From positions 1 to 64,000 of the forward strand of contig NZ_CP101155.1 in NCBI RefSeq assembly GCF_024298905.1: 64,000 bases of DNA, in the 5' to 3' direction. This DNA comes from Natronomonas marina (GTDB taxonomy: Archaea > Halobacteriota > Halobacteria > Halobacteriales > Haloarculaceae). Numbering within the stretch: position 1 is the first letter of the stretch; every line of letters begins with the position of its first letter. Made by a program: the position numbers and the translations under genes. Positions 8,458-17,546 of this stretch are shown one piece after another. The notes under the pieces are model-generated. The model was given only the letters and a program-made list of their open reading frames with translations, ran no database searches and was not told the origin of the DNA.

Positions 8458-9054
8458 TTAGATGATGGTGATAACTCCGCCAAAGAAGCCTATCGTGACG
8501 ACAAGTCGGCCAAGACTACCGATGAACGTCGCGATTGCGAACTTCACATAATCTTCTTCGAGGATCGAAAACGCGTAGATCGACAGCGTATCCGGGAAGA
8601 AGGGTACACACAGCGCGAGCGCTAAGCCACCGTATCCGTACTGCCGAGCGAGCGTCATCGTCCGCCGTTCCGACCACTCGAGAATGTCGAACCGAGAGCG
8701 ACGTAACCACCGAACGACGGGCCCCGCGTGTTTCACCTCCTGACCGAGGTGAAACGCAACGAGACTACCAACGGCCTTTCCCGTCGCGCTTACGCCCATG
8801 ATGACACCCAACCGAGTCCAGAGGGGTAGCCCGAGATCGAGTGGTGCCGCAAGCACAACCTCGCTTGGGCCGGGAAGCGCGAATGCAATCAAAAACGAAT
8901 AGACGAAAATAATCCCCAATCCCGGCCAGCCCGTCGCGCTATCAATGGCGGCGTGGCCGTACTCCAGCAGTACGGTTGTAACCTCACTCAATGAGATGTA
9001 GAGTGGGCGCGGATTCGCGGAAAATCGGTTCACAACGGTGAGTGACGGATACAT
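8458..9054 (-). CDS. DedA/VTT-family membrane protein
   Basis: A 198-residue membrane protein with the VTT (SNARE-associated, DedA) fold: a hydrophobic segment at WPGLGIIFVYSFLIAFALPG, the family's re-entrant loop with the acidic residue in LPGPSEVVLAAP, and further helices with the loop PFFPDTLSIYAF. DedA proteins are thought to move or scramble lipids. The start at 9054 lies just after the stop of the upstream CNNM gene (9059), suggesting one operon. A longer frame to 9114 overlaps that gene and is less likely. Confidence 0.82.
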   Translation of the reverse strand: MYPSLTVVNRFSANPRPLYISLSEVTTVLLEYGHAAIDSATGWPGLGIIFVYSFLIAFALPGPSEVVLAAPLDLGLPLWTRLGVIMGVSATGKAVGSLVAFHLGQEVKHAGPVVRWLRRSRFDILEWSERRTMTLARQYGYGGLALALCVPFFPDTLSIYAFSILEEDYVKFAIATFIGSLGRLVVTIGFFGGVITII

Positions 9055-9058
9055 CTGG

Positions 9059-10468
9059 TTACTCACCGGTCGAACGCTCGACGGACAGTTTTTCTCGGGA
9101 TTCGGTTCCGCCACGCGATTGGGTGTCCACCTCTCCCGTTTGAATCCGAACTTGCGTTATGCGGGTCTGGTCAACTGATTCGACCCGTAGTCGAACCTCA
9201 TCACAGTCGAACGTTTCTCCCTGCTCGACTAACCTGCCCGCCCGATTAAACAGGAGTCCCGCGATCGTCTCGAACTCTTCCCCATCCGGCAGTTCTAGTT
9301 CGAGCGTCTCGTTGACCTCGCCAATGTCGACGTCTCCACGCACGAGCGCCGTCGTGTCGTCGAGTTCCGTAATCGGGGCTTGTTCCCGGCCTTCGAGGAT
9401 TTCACCGACAATCTCCTCCGTGAGGTCTTCGACCGTCACGAGTCCCTCCGTCGTCCCGAACTCGTCGATGACCACCGCCATCTGCGTTCGCGACGTCTGC
9501 ATCTCTTCGAGCAGTTCGTCGACGGACTTACTCTCAGGCATATGCTGGGGCGGGTCCAGTAGTTCGAGGTCGCCAACGAGCGTCTCTCCGGGAGTGCCAC
9601 GCTGCTGTGCCCGGGTCAGTTCGTGTATGTCTGCAGTTCCGACGATGTTGTCGAGCGTTTCTGCGTAGACAGGGAGTCGCCTGTGCCCGCTTTCGAGACA
9701 CTTGGTAATCGCATCGTGGAGCGTCTCCGTCTTCTCGATTCCAGTGATGTCCAACCGTGGAGTCATGACCTCCTTGGCGATCGTGTTTCGGAAGCGGAAG
9801 ATACGCTGAAACATCTCTCGTTCATCTTCGTCGATGACGCCCTCGCGCTCGCCCGTCCGAATCATCTCCTGGATCTCATCGCGAGTCACGTACGAGTCCT
9901 CGATTGCTGCTCGTCCGCCCGTCACGCGATTGACGAGCCGTGTGAGGTAATCGAACACGATGACGAGTGGGAACAAGATGTACTCGGCGAGTTTGAGCGG
10001 GCGTGCGATCCGGAGCGCCCACGATTCGGTGTTCTCGACAGCGTAGGATTTCGGGGCGCTTTCGCCGAATAGCAGAACGATTGCCGTAATCCCGAACGTT
10101 GAGATGAGCACCGCAGGACCCGGGTCGAAGTAGAAGCCGACGATGGCGGTCGATATCGAGGACATCGCGATGTTGACCAGATTGTTGCCCACGAGAATCG
10201 TCACAAGTAGTCGGTGGGGGTTCGACTTCAGATCGGCAACCGTGGTGGCACCAGGGCTGCCTTTTTCGACCAGTGCATCAATGCGGTGCTTGGCAAGCGA
10301 GAACAACGCAATTTCCGAGGACGAAAAGAACGCAGAGAGGACGAGGAGCACGAAGAGAACCACACTTCCAATGAGCGTGATCGACATCTCGGAGTAGAGA
10401 TTTCTGGAAGTGGCCTGGAGAGCATAGAATCCAATATCGAAGTGGGCTGTGTCGAGTGACGCTACCAT
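9059..10468 (-). CDS. CNNM/CorC-family transporter-like protein (DUF21-CBS-CorC)
   Basis: A full-length CNNM (CorB/HlyC-type) protein, linked to Mg2+ or other cation export. Order of domains: DUF21 membrane domain with the FSSSEIALFSL motif and three to four helices, a CBS pair starting at VMTPRLDITGIE and continuing through VIDEFGTTEGLVTVEDL, then the C-terminal CorC_HlyC domain. In-frame starts exist at 10552, 10468 and 10387; the last (MSITLIGSVV) gives the usual family N-terminus, while a TATA box at 10576-10583 would allow any of them. It is divergent from a second CNNM gene and followed immediately by the DedA-like gene. Confidence 0.9.
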   Translation of the reverse strand: MVASLDTAHFDIGFYALQATSRNLYSEMSITLIGSVVLFVLLVLSAFFSSSEIALFSLAKHRIDALVEKGSPGATTVADLKSNPHRLLVTILVGNNLVNIAMSSISTAIVGFYFDPGPAVLISTFGITAIVLLFGESAPKSYAVENTESWALRIARPLKLAEYILFPLVIVFDYLTRLVNRVTGGRAAIEDSYVTRDEIQEMIRTGEREGVIDEDEREMFQRIFRFRNTIAKEVMTPRLDITGIEKTETLHDAITKCLESGHRRLPVYAETLDNIVGTADIHELTRAQQRGTPGETLVGDLELLDPPQHMPESKSVDELLEEMQTSRTQMAVVIDEFGTTEGLVTVEDLTEEIVGEILEGREQAPITELDDTTALVRGDVDIGEVNETLELELPDGEEFETIAGLLFNRAGRLVEQGETFDCDEVRLRVESVDQTRITQVRIQTGEVDTQSRGGTESREKLSVERSTGE

Positions 10469-10575
10469 ATACCTACGTTGCTCATTGTTTAACAAGCTGG
10501 TATAGCCCTTCTGATGGATCAAACGTGAGAGGGTGCCATTAGTTTCAATCACCGAATTTCGCTGAGATTCCTGTG

Positions 10576-10583
10576 CTTATATA
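10576..10583. promoter_or_regulatory. Shared TATA element of the divergent CNNM genes
   Basis: The nearly symmetric box cttatata lies about 26-33 nt upstream of the ATG at 10609, the leaderless spacing, and about 25-30 nt ahead of the longest start of the minus-strand CNNM gene. Only about 56 bases separate the two longest frames, so the promoters must overlap and the genes are probably co-regulated. Confidence 0.5.
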
Positions 10584-10608
10584 CCACCTGATCCAGTAGC
10601 GTGGGGTA

Positions 10609-11673
10609 ATGACCCCGCTTGAGCTGACGCTCCGCCTAGTTGCTGGCGTTCTCCTCATACTGACCAACGGCTTTTTCGTAGCGATCGAGTTCGCGTTGAC
10701 ACGAGCGCGTCAATTTAGTGAAGCGGAATTCGTCGACGGAAATCCGACTCTCGAACGGGCCTGGGAGATGACGAATAATCTGGAGATCTATCTGACCACG
10801 TGCCAGGTTGGTATTACGGCCTCCAGTATCGCAGTCGGGATCGTAGCCGAGCCGGCTCTCGCCGCGCTCTTCGAACCGTACTTTGCCAATACCGCACTGG
10901 CGTCCATCGGTGCAGGTGCGATCATCGCCTTTGCGATCATCAATCTCCTGCATCTCACCCACGGCGAGCAGACACCGACGTATCTCGGCGTTGAACGCTC
11001 CCGGATGGTGTGTCGGTACGGGGCCACACCTCTGTACTGGTTCAATTGGCTTATCTCTCCGCTCATTACATTCGGCGACTGGATCGCCAAGGCCACGCTC
11101 AAGCTGTTCGGCGTCGAGATGACCGGTGCGTGGCTCGAAACCGAAGAAGAGGTCCTCGAATCACGAGCCCAGCTCCGCAATCGCCTGCACTCGCTTCTCG
11201 AAGAGGGCGAACTTCCGGAGGAGCGCCGCGACGAAGTCCTTGGCGCACTCGACATCGACGAACTCTCGATCAGCGAGATTATGGTTCCAGCAGACGACAT
11301 TATCTCCCTCTCAACCACCCGCTCAGTCGACGAGAACTTTGATTGCATCCGAAACACGCCACACACCCGATTTCCACTAGTTGGTGAGGAGCTGACCGAC
11401 TTCCACGGAATCGTGTACGCACCGTCGATCATCGACCACTATGAGGATCTCGTAGACAGCGACATCTCCTTCAAAGAGATCGCGGCCCCTCCAATGACAC
11501 TCGCGGCGGAAACGAACGTCAGCGATGCATTCGATCAGTTCCAGGCCGAGGACCAGGAACTCGCGCTCGTCCTCGAAGATGGTGACGTCGTGGGACTCCT
11601 CACCGCAACCGACGCTCTGGAAACGGTAATGGGCGAACTCGAAGACCCGCTCGACCAGCAGGTGTCGACCTGA
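10609..11673 (+). CDS. CNNM-family protein lacking the C-terminal CorC domain
   Basis: A 354-residue DUF21-CBS protein. The membrane domain has the NGFFVAIEFALTRAR motif and about four hydrophobic segments to about residue 165. A CBS pair follows (SEIMVPADDIISL to LALVLEDGDVVGLLTATDAL). Unlike its divergent neighbour it ends after the CBS pair, so it lacks the CorC_HlyC domain; this shorter form also exists in the family. The pair may act together in cation handling. The TATA box sits about 29 nt upstream, so the transcript is probably leaderless. Confidence 0.9.
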   Translation: MTPLELTLRLVAGVLLILTNGFFVAIEFALTRARQFSEAEFVDGNPTLERAWEMTNNLEIYLTTCQVGITASSIAVGIVAEPALAALFEPYFANTALASIGAGAIIAFAIINLLHLTHGEQTPTYLGVERSRMVCRYGATPLYWFNWLISPLITFGDWIAKATLKLFGVEMTGAWLETEEEVLESRAQLRNRLHSLLEEGELPEERRDEVLGALDIDELSISEIMVPADDIISLSTTRSVDENFDCIRNTPHTRFPLVGEELTDFHGIVYAPSIIDHYEDLVDSDISFKEIAAPPMTLAAETNVSDAFDQFQAEDQELALVLEDGDVVGLLTATDALETVMGELEDPLDQQVST

Positions 11674-11720
11674 ACTGATATAACGGAGATGTGAAGGTCG
11701 TTAGAACCTCCTTGCCGTAC

Positions 11721-12008
11721 CTACTCGATCTCGAGACTCCCAGAGTTGCCCTCGCCGCCCTTACTGTTCTCGTCCCATTCAAGTTCGAACTCGATGCTCA
11801 ATTCTCCAGGGCCATCAGTCGGTCCTTCGCGTTCGGCTTTCACTTCGAATGTCGGCCGTGCTGGAGGATCCATCGTGACGGACTCTGCCCCCGATTTCAG
11901 GGTGATCGGACCTCCCTGTTCGAGCTTTTCGGCGACGCTCCGGAGGTACGACGCGATTTCGTCCCGGCTCTGGGCGCTTTCGGATTTGAACAGCACTTCT
12001 TCGGGCAT
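11721..12008 (-). CDS. Amphi-Trp domain protein
   Basis: A 95-residue acidic protein that matches the haloarchaeal amphi-Trp family throughout: MPEEVLFKSE at the start, then SRDEIASYLRSVAEKLEQGG, a central GAESVTMDPP, and the closing LSIEFELEWDE. The function of the family is not established. The ATG at 12008 gives the standard start; a longer frame to 12059 adds unlikely residues. Convergent with the preceding CNNM gene. Confidence 0.8.
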   Translation of the reverse strand: MPEEVLFKSESAQSRDEIASYLRSVAEKLEQGGPITLKSGAESVTMDPPARPTFEVKAEREGPTDGPGELSIEFELEWDENSKGGEGNSGSLEIE

Positions 12009-12074
12009 ACACCACGCTCTACATTTCCTGCTCGGATAAGTGGCCCTCTCATCTAGCAAAGGGAATCCGCCGCC

Positions 12075-12209
12075 CTAAGCCAGATGTGACACGTCTTCTA
12101 GCTCCTCGAAGTCGTCAAACTCGCCACACTCGACCGGCTCCCAGTCCTCTCTGGGTGCTGGACTCCACCAGTCGACCTCGTAGGCACCCGGTGCGCCGAG
12201 GAACTTCAC
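12075..12209 (-). CDS. Short acidic protein or gene fragment
   Basis: From a GTG at 12209 the frame encodes 44 residues, rich in Trp, Glu and Asp (VDWWSPAPREDWEPVEC). The composition is typical of real haloarchaeal coding sequence, but no family is recognised. It may be the 3' remnant of a larger gene whose 5' part was displaced, since the same frame continues upstream into the htpX promoter. Confidence 0.35.
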   Translation of the reverse strand: MKFLGAPGAYEVDWWSPAPREDWEPVECGEFDDFEELEDVSHLA

Positions 12210-12281
12210 TGACGTAGCAATAGATGATCTAATCGTTATGTAGTAACCGGGTTTATAAGACTGACTTCGTAACCAACCCGT

Positions 12282-13445
12282 ATGAGACATTTCGGGCTCA
12301 AGATCCGGATGGCATTCGTCGGTGCTATCCTCGCAGCGTTCTATCTCGTCGCTGTTGCTGTCGCGATGGTGGTGTTCGGCCAGGGAATCCTCCCGATCGC
12401 CATCGTCGGCAGTCTCCTCCTCATCGGCATCCAGTACAAAATCGGGAAGTGGGCTGCCTTACGAAGCGTCGGTGCCGAGGACCTCTCCGAGACCCAGTAC
12501 TCGCAGATTCACCAGTTCGTCGAGCAGGTCTGCCGCGACAAGAATATGAAGAAACCGTCGCTGAAGATCGCCAGCATGGGCGTACCGAACGCGTTTGCGG
12601 TTGGCCGTCGCGGCAACGGTACCGTCGTCATCTCTCGGGAACTCATCCAGCTGCTCGACCGCGACGAACTAGAGGGCGTCATCGCCCACGAAATCGCCCA
12701 CATCGACAACCGCGACGTCATCACGATGCAACTCGGACAGGGCATCGCCTCGATCGTGGCGATCGTCGCGCAGTTCGCTGTCCTGTTCACGGGCGACAAC
12801 GACCTCGCAGACTTCTTCCTCGCCATCGTCGTCGGCAACAAATCTGTGATGGTGGCATTAACCAATCCACAACTGGCAACGGAGGGGATTGCTGAGAGTG
12901 ATAACTACCGGCTTGCCACAGAAACAGATATGCGTGCACGCGAGCAGGAATGTCTCCGAAGTTCATACTTTAGACAGGAGTCGAAGGCGAACGCCTCAAA
13001 ACTCCGCAACCGACTCGCAGAAGCCATCATTGAGGGGAACCTTCCGAATCCACATGCGTCCACCAGTACGAGTACCGTTGCTGACGAACTGAAGACTAGT
13101 GGCGAAGAATACGCATATCTGACGAACTTCTACAAGTTCGCGACAACTGGATTTGATGGCGATTCCTCGCCAAATCTCTCCGGACATGTCGACTGGTTCG
13201 ACGCAGAACTCTCAGCACTGAATTCCGACTATCTTGTTGGGCTTGGTGCTCCACTGTGGGACAACTACCTCAGGTCCAGAGTTGAGCCCCATGCTGCGAG
13301 CGCAAATCTCGATAAATCGACCATCGAAGCTTCGAGTGTCAGTGACGAGATAATCATCGGCAATCGATTTACCCTACCAGCGCACGATGTGACCGTCATT
13401 CCGGGTCGTCATCCGCAGGCAATGGAGACCGGAGAACTCGTCTAG
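12282..13445 (+). CDS. HtpX-like M48 metalloprotease with replaced C-terminal half
   Basis: Residues 1 to about 187 are a normal haloarchaeal HtpX N-terminus: two N-terminal membrane helices, the zinc motif HEIAHIDNRD (about residues 137-146) and a third helix. After VVGNKSV (about nucleotide 12845) the expected HtpX continuation, including the third zinc ligand Glu, is missing. It is replaced by about 200 residues of unrelated, lower-GC sequence with no recognised family. The HExxH is intact, but without the downstream Glu ligand proteolysis is doubtful. A TATA box (tttataag) about 25 nt upstream supports the start. A recombination-made chimera is my preferred explanation, given the IS debris that follows. 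Confidence 0.75.
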   Translation: MRHFGLKIRMAFVGAILAAFYLVAVAVAMVVFGQGILPIAIVGSLLLIGIQYKIGKWAALRSVGAEDLSETQYSQIHQFVEQVCRDKNMKKPSLKIASMGVPNAFAVGRRGNGTVVISRELIQLLDRDELEGVIAHEIAHIDNRDVITMQLGQGIASIVAIVAQFAVLFTGDNDLADFFLAIVVGNKSVMVALTNPQLATEGIAESDNYRLATETDMRAREQECLRSSYFRQESKANASKLRNRLAEAIIEGNLPNPHASTSTSTVADELKTSGEEYAYLTNFYKFATTGFDGDSSPNLSGHVDWFDAELSALNSDYLVGLGAPLWDNYLRSRVEPHAASANLDKSTIEASSVSDEIIIGNRFTLPAHDVTVIPGRHPQAMETGELV

Positions 13446-13662
13446 CGCTGGGTGCGTGTAATAATTCGGTTTGTCACCGTAGGGTAGTAGAAGACTCGCA
13501 ATGTCGGTTGACACCAGCTGGGAAATTAGGTGTTTAGTATGTTTGTTCTATGGGAAGAATACTTGCGTGAACTCCCTCGTGGAAAGCGCTCAAGATACCT
13601 GAGCTAGTTCCTGTGCAGGAGGGTGTCGAACAGCGATGTCGTTCCGGTGCTTGGAGATACAC

Positions 13663-14160
13663 TCAACTCCGCTGGTGCCACTGACCTAAGCCACTCGGAG
13701 AGAGGAGATCTCGGATTTGTTGTAGTGACACGTGATGTGTCACAGCAGCCATGTAGCCCATCGCTTCATCGCGCTGGCGGAGGCGATGCCAGCTCGCGGC
13801 CAGATCCATGTCGGCCAGTCGCTCCACCGACCCCGCTGCCGTTCGCGCGACCGCCCACCGATACCCGTCGGTGATGATGCCAATCTCACCATCCTGCGGA
13901 TTCCAGAGGTGGGCCGATTCCCCGAGTGCATCTCTTACTTGCTGCCAGCGAGCGGGCGAGAGGCAGGTGACGGTCACAGTGCATGTCTCGTTGGTGTACG
14001 TGACCGTCCACTCCCGGACGTCTCGGTCGCGCTGCCACTCCTCCCATCCGACAGCGGTGAGAACGGGATGAACGAGGTGAAGCCAGATCTGCCACGGTGT
14101 TGTCGGGCGTGTGGGTGCGGTCGCGAGCGCGACCAGGAGTCGCGCTCGCGTGGCCTGTCC
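13663..14160 (-). pseudogene. Truncated Trp-rich hypothetical gene
   Basis: The minus strand of 13663-14160 encodes about 165 residues with coding-like composition (PWQIWLHLVHPVLTAVGWEEW, then EWTVTYTNETCTVTVTCLSP). The frame stays open through the neighbouring IS1595 remnant, but that part is only the antisense of the transposase. The gene has therefore lost its 5' end at about 14160. No family is recognised. Confidence 0.5.
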
Positions 14161-14162
14161 AC

Positions 14163-14592
14163 GCGTGGCCGAGGATCGTACGACGGCGATAAACCGCCGG
14201 TGTTTACGCTGGCCGATCGTGGTTCTGGCGACCGGTACGTCGTGCCAGCGAAATCCGCCGACGAATCGACGATTCGACTCCTGCTTGCTGACCACGACGA
14301 GGAGTCGCTGACCGTCTATACGGACGGATTTCGGGCCTACGATCCGCTCGAAGAAGACGACGCTTTCACCCGCAAATACGTCGTCCACGGCGATGGAGAA
14401 TACGCTGACGGCGACATCCACGTCAATACCTGCGAGAGCCACGCGTCGCTGACGCGACGGTGGCTCTCGCCCCACCGAGGAGTGTCAAAAGACAAACTAA
14501 CACCGTATCTCAGAGCCTTTCAGCTCCGGCAAGAACTCTACAGAAAACCAGGTGACGAAGCACTCAAACATGCTCTCGACGCTGCCCTCTGA
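14163..14592 (+). pseudogene. IS1595-family transposase, 3' remnant
   Basis: The last about 140 codons of an ISXO2-type DDE transposase: GSYDGDKPPVFTLADRGSGD with the first catalytic Asp region, then SLTVYTDGFRAYDPL, NTCESHASLTRRWLSPHRGV and the Tyr/Lys-rich end. It matches haloarchaeal IS1595 transposases closely but lacks the zinc-ribbon N-terminal half. The 5' boundary abuts the truncated minus-strand gene at about 14160. Followed by an 11-base T run. Confidence 0.8.
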
Positions 14593-14637
14593 AAATCAAC
14601 AACGTGCTTCACAAGAGCGTTCCTTTTTTTTTTTCTC

Positions 14638-14958
14638 CCAATTCAAAGAGTACGTCACCGCCTTCCACGCCGAACATATCATGCTTATATTAAGTGAAGA
14701 GTTCGAAGATGACCTGCTCGTGGTGCTGGATGAAGCGCTGTACTTCTAGGCGTCGGCCGTCACGGACCTAACCACCCGTGACCCCGCCTTCGTGACGTTA
14801 CCGGCTATTCGCTAGAACTGAACCCGGTCGGAGAGTGCTGGAGACAGCTTCAAGCGTCTCTTAGCAACCGCCTCTTTAAGTCACTCGACGAGCTGACAAC
14901 AGCGATTGATACAGCTCTCGACCAACTCTCTATTCCAAAAGTGAGTAGCTATTTCTAA
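14638..14958 (+). pseudogene. IS630-family transposase, 3' remnant
   Basis: EFEDDLLVVLDEALYF at 14700-14748 matches the DDE block of haloarchaeal IS630 transposases. An in-frame stop follows, then ASAVTDLTTRDPAFVTLP, a further stop and a frame change, and finally LFKSLDELTTAIDTALDQLS and KVSSYF ending at 14958. Several stops and shifts make it dead. Confidence 0.75.
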
Positions 14959-14997
14959 TGACTACTATAGTGATTGGGTGAGACGCTCCAGTCGTTC

Positions 14998-15199
14998 GGT
15001 TAGTGTTCACACTGGTGAATTACCTGTTGCGGAATCTGTGGCTGATTGCCCGCTGGGGCGGGCGAGCACTATCCGTCTGCTTTGAGGTATTCTGGAGGTG
15101 GATCGACCACGCCCTCGATGAGATGCTTCGTCGGAAGTGGGAAGTTCTGACCGATGGTGTTGGGGTTCCTACGATATATAGCCTACTGAACGGGGGGTC
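14998..15199 (+). pseudogene. C-terminal fragment of a DDE transposase
   Basis: LVNYLLRNLWLIARWGGRALS followed by WIDHALDEMLRRKWEVLTDG and VGVP resembles the C-termini of haloarchaeal transposases (pattern LRNLW..RW, GGR, WI.H.L...LRR.W). No N-terminal part is present. Identification is from pattern recall. From 15200 to 15374 no gene is seen. Confidence 0.4.
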
Positions 15200-15374
15200 A
15201 GTCACTCCACATCCAGTTGTAGCTCTCTGGAGAGCGACCGCTTTGACTCTCACATGTGACGACTGTGCTCTCACTACTGTGAGACAACCATCTCCGCATC
15301 CGTCGTCCAAGTTTCTGGGAGGACCCAACCTCTCTTCCCCGGAAAATCGAGTTAGCCGTCAGGAACGATGTGAA

Positions 15375-16124
15375 CTAACGATAATAGAGTTCGACTTCAA
15401 TAACATTTGCGGCCTCTAACAAAGAGTCAATAATGTCCTTCTGGTGTGACTTCTTAGCAGGGACATACATTGATATTGCGCCCGCGACTTCTCCACTCTC
15501 TGAGTCAGTGATTGCTGTTCCTATTCCTTGTAATCCGATACCAATCTCCTCGCGATCAATTGCGTATTCTTGGTTTCTTATGTTTCTCAGTTCGCTTTGT
15601 AACTCATTTTCATCAGTAATAGTCTGGTCAGTAACCGCTGCAAGCCCCCGAGATTCAATTATGTCCTCTACTTTTTCTTCTGGGGAATGGGCGAGAATTG
15701 CTTTTCCAGGTGCAGCTGAATGAAGAAGAAAATGTGTTCCTTCGTGGATTAGTGCGTTCTGCATATTCTCTCCGCTTACTGTATAAAGGACAACACCGTA
15801 TCCGCGTTCTTCGATAGTCAGTACTACTGGTGCACCTTTTGAGGTAGCGAGATCTCTAAGTACCGGTCTAGCCGTTCGAAACAACTCATTTCGTTTCCGT
15901 CGGTTTCCTCCCAGGTTCAAAAATTTGTGACTCAGACAATATTCACCATTCAAATTGATGACATAACCTTCCTCTGTGAGGGTCCGTAAATAATCGTGGA
16001 CAGTGCTTCGGTTCATCTCTAGCTCATCAGCAAGCTTCGTAGCTGTTAGATTGCTGAACTCCGAGAGTAGTTGGATTATATCGAATGCGGTTCGGACCGA
16101 CTTTATCGATTTTGAGGAGGTCAT
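15375..16124 (-). CDS. IclR-family transcriptional regulator
   Basis: A 249-residue regulator. Residues about 5-65 form the winged helix-turn-helix (LATKLADELEMN-type segment: LTATKLADELEMNRSTVHDY), and residues about 75-249 the IclR effector-binding domain (GENMQNALIHEG, FLLHSAAPGKAILAHSPEE, GLQGIGTAI). The ATG at 16124 is chosen because a TATA box (16145-16153) lies about 25 nt upstream, giving a leaderless transcript; the frame runs open to 16253. An inverted repeat directly upstream of the TATA box recurs twice at about 20 kb. IclR regulators bind small metabolites and often control catabolic genes, so it may govern the CoA-thioester genes that follow. Confidence 0.88.
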   Translation of the reverse strand: MTSSKSIKSVRTAFDIIQLLSEFSNLTATKLADELEMNRSTVHDYLRTLTEEGYVINLNGEYCLSHKFLNLGGNRRKRNELFRTARPVLRDLATSKGAPVVLTIEERGYGVVLYTVSGENMQNALIHEGTHFLLHSAAPGKAILAHSPEEKVEDIIESRGLAAVTDQTITDENELQSELRNIRNQEYAIDREEIGIGLQGIGTAITDSESGEVAGAISMYVPAKKSHQKDIIDSLLEAANVIEVELYYR

Positions 16125-16144
16125 GTGGAATTCTATCAGTGGTG

Positions 16145-16153
16145 AATATTTAA
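16145..16153 (-). promoter_or_regulatory. TATA box of the IclR gene
   Basis: Minus strand ttaaatatt, centred about 25 nt before the ATG at 16124. The adjacent 17-bp inverted repeat covers the expected BRE position. Confidence 0.5.
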
Positions 16154-16154
16154 G

Positions 16155-16171
16155 TGTTGATGATGTCGACA
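16155..16171. promoter_or_regulatory. Candidate IclR operator, copy 1
   Basis: TGTTGATGATGTCGACA is an imperfect inverted repeat immediately upstream of the IclR-gene TATA box. It differs by one base from the copy at 20008-20024 and is closely similar to the one at 20113-20129. Autoregulation by the adjacent regulator is inferred. Confidence 0.55.
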
Positions 16172-16335
16172 AGGCAGTGTTTAGATACTTGAGTTCAAAC
16201 GCTGGATGATTATCAAATATACTAGCAACAGCAGACGAACTTATACTGGTCACACTATCGATGTTCGGTTAACACTGGCAGTAATATTTCCAAGGTGGAT
16301 GCCACCCTGACCTCAGCAGCTGAAATCGGTAGTGT

Positions 16336-16970
16336 TCAGATAAGTTGGTTCCATGCGAAAGCGAACGCTTGAAGCCAATTTTCGACGCTGCTTGCTTTGG
16401 AGTGGCTGAAGCAGTTTGAGAACTGGTTTGTTCGTCGTTTTAGTTCTTGAAAGACACGTTCGACGCTGTTCCGATTACCATGTTTTTCGTATCTGTAATT
16501 GAGGCCGTATCGGTGCAGTGTTGCTTGCAGCCACGGTGCAGAATCGACGAGAACGACCGCGTCGTCGACGAGATATTTGTCGCGGAGTTCAATAAGAAAT
16601 ATCTCGATAATCGCTTGATTTCTAGTCGGAGAAAGCTTGACGTTCAGCAAGCGGTTCGTGTTGGAATCGACAGCAGCGTACAGCCAGGACCGTTCGTCGT
16701 TCAGCTGGATCACGGTCTCGTCAACCGCGACATGATCCGGGTTCGCGCCATCGAGCGGCTGTAGTTTGGCCTTTTACACCCAGTTGTGAACGGTTGTTCG
16801 ACAGCGTTTGACACCCAATATGTCAAGAATTGAACTATAATAGAATGTGATAGTCAGGCCAGATGGAGTCGGATACCGAGCTTCTTCGCGGGTTCGGGTG
16901 TCGCCTCTCGCTCCAGAAAATCTAACTCGAAGCAGGCGCTACCTCTGATGAGGCGGGCGATTTCTGGCAT
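16336..16970 (-). pseudogene. IS6-family (ISH14/ISH15-type) transposase, decayed
   Basis: Starting at the ATG at 16970, the minus strand reads MPEIARLIRGSACFELDFLE and KLGIRLHLA, the typical N-terminus, then an in-frame stop. After frame changes it continues through VKRCRTTVHNWV, another stop, VAVDETVIQLNDERSWLYAA (first DDE Asp), AVVLVDSAPWLQATLHRYGL and YEKHGNRNSVERVFQELKRR, and ends FAFAWNQLI. A terminal-repeat-like ggtagtgttcagataagtt lies at 16328-16346; the partner end was not found. Confidence 0.85.
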
Positions 16971-17546
16971 TGACCACTAGAAGTTCGCTCCGCCTCACTC
17001 TTCATCCTTATTCGAACACCGCCTAGAATCTTGCTTTCGGCTATTTGGTCGCCTGCAGTTAGAGTTCGAGACTTGGCAAATCGGCACTTACTGCCTTAAT
17101 CCTACTTCGGGGGTTTAATCTTGATCCGTCCGAGCCACTGTAAAATCGATCGAATGTACTGTATCCACCGAGCTGAGCAACTGACGTTTGCCCGAGCGAA
17201 CACATCTGTTGAGCGGAAGAAATACCCGTTAGTTTGCTGAATGACTGGTACTGCTTCGGACGGCAAGCGGCATCTTTCGTTCGGATACGGCTGAATCACG
17301 GTTCTATCGCCTATTTGGACTTGAGTAGCTGAACCGCGGAAGTAAGATTAACCGAACACAAATGGCCAGCTCCGGGAATCATCCTGGTGTTCGCCATCTC
17401 GAACACCGAACCGTTGTTTGAGCTTCTATAACCGTGACTTAACAACTATTCAACGCAGCACGACAATCTACGAGAAAAAATTCTAACGGTTACTATAGAA
17501 CGGATGGCCCCCATCTTGTCCCAACAGAAACTCACGGCTTCATTTA
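16971..17546. other. Intergenic region without a convincing gene
   Basis: About 575 AT-richer bases between the dead IS6 copy and the acyl-CoA dehydrogenase. A 65-codon minus-strand frame (17102-17299) has no recognisable family. Probably degraded IS or displaced sequence. Confidence 0.35.

Noticed and set aside
13663-14475. A single 270-codon minus-strand gene
   Set aside because: Only the part up to about 14160 looks coding; the rest is the antisense of an IS1595 transposase remnant on the plus strand.
14624-14634. Run of eleven T as a terminator
   Set aside because: It follows a dead transposase remnant and no stable hairpin precedes it; more likely chance or an IS edge.
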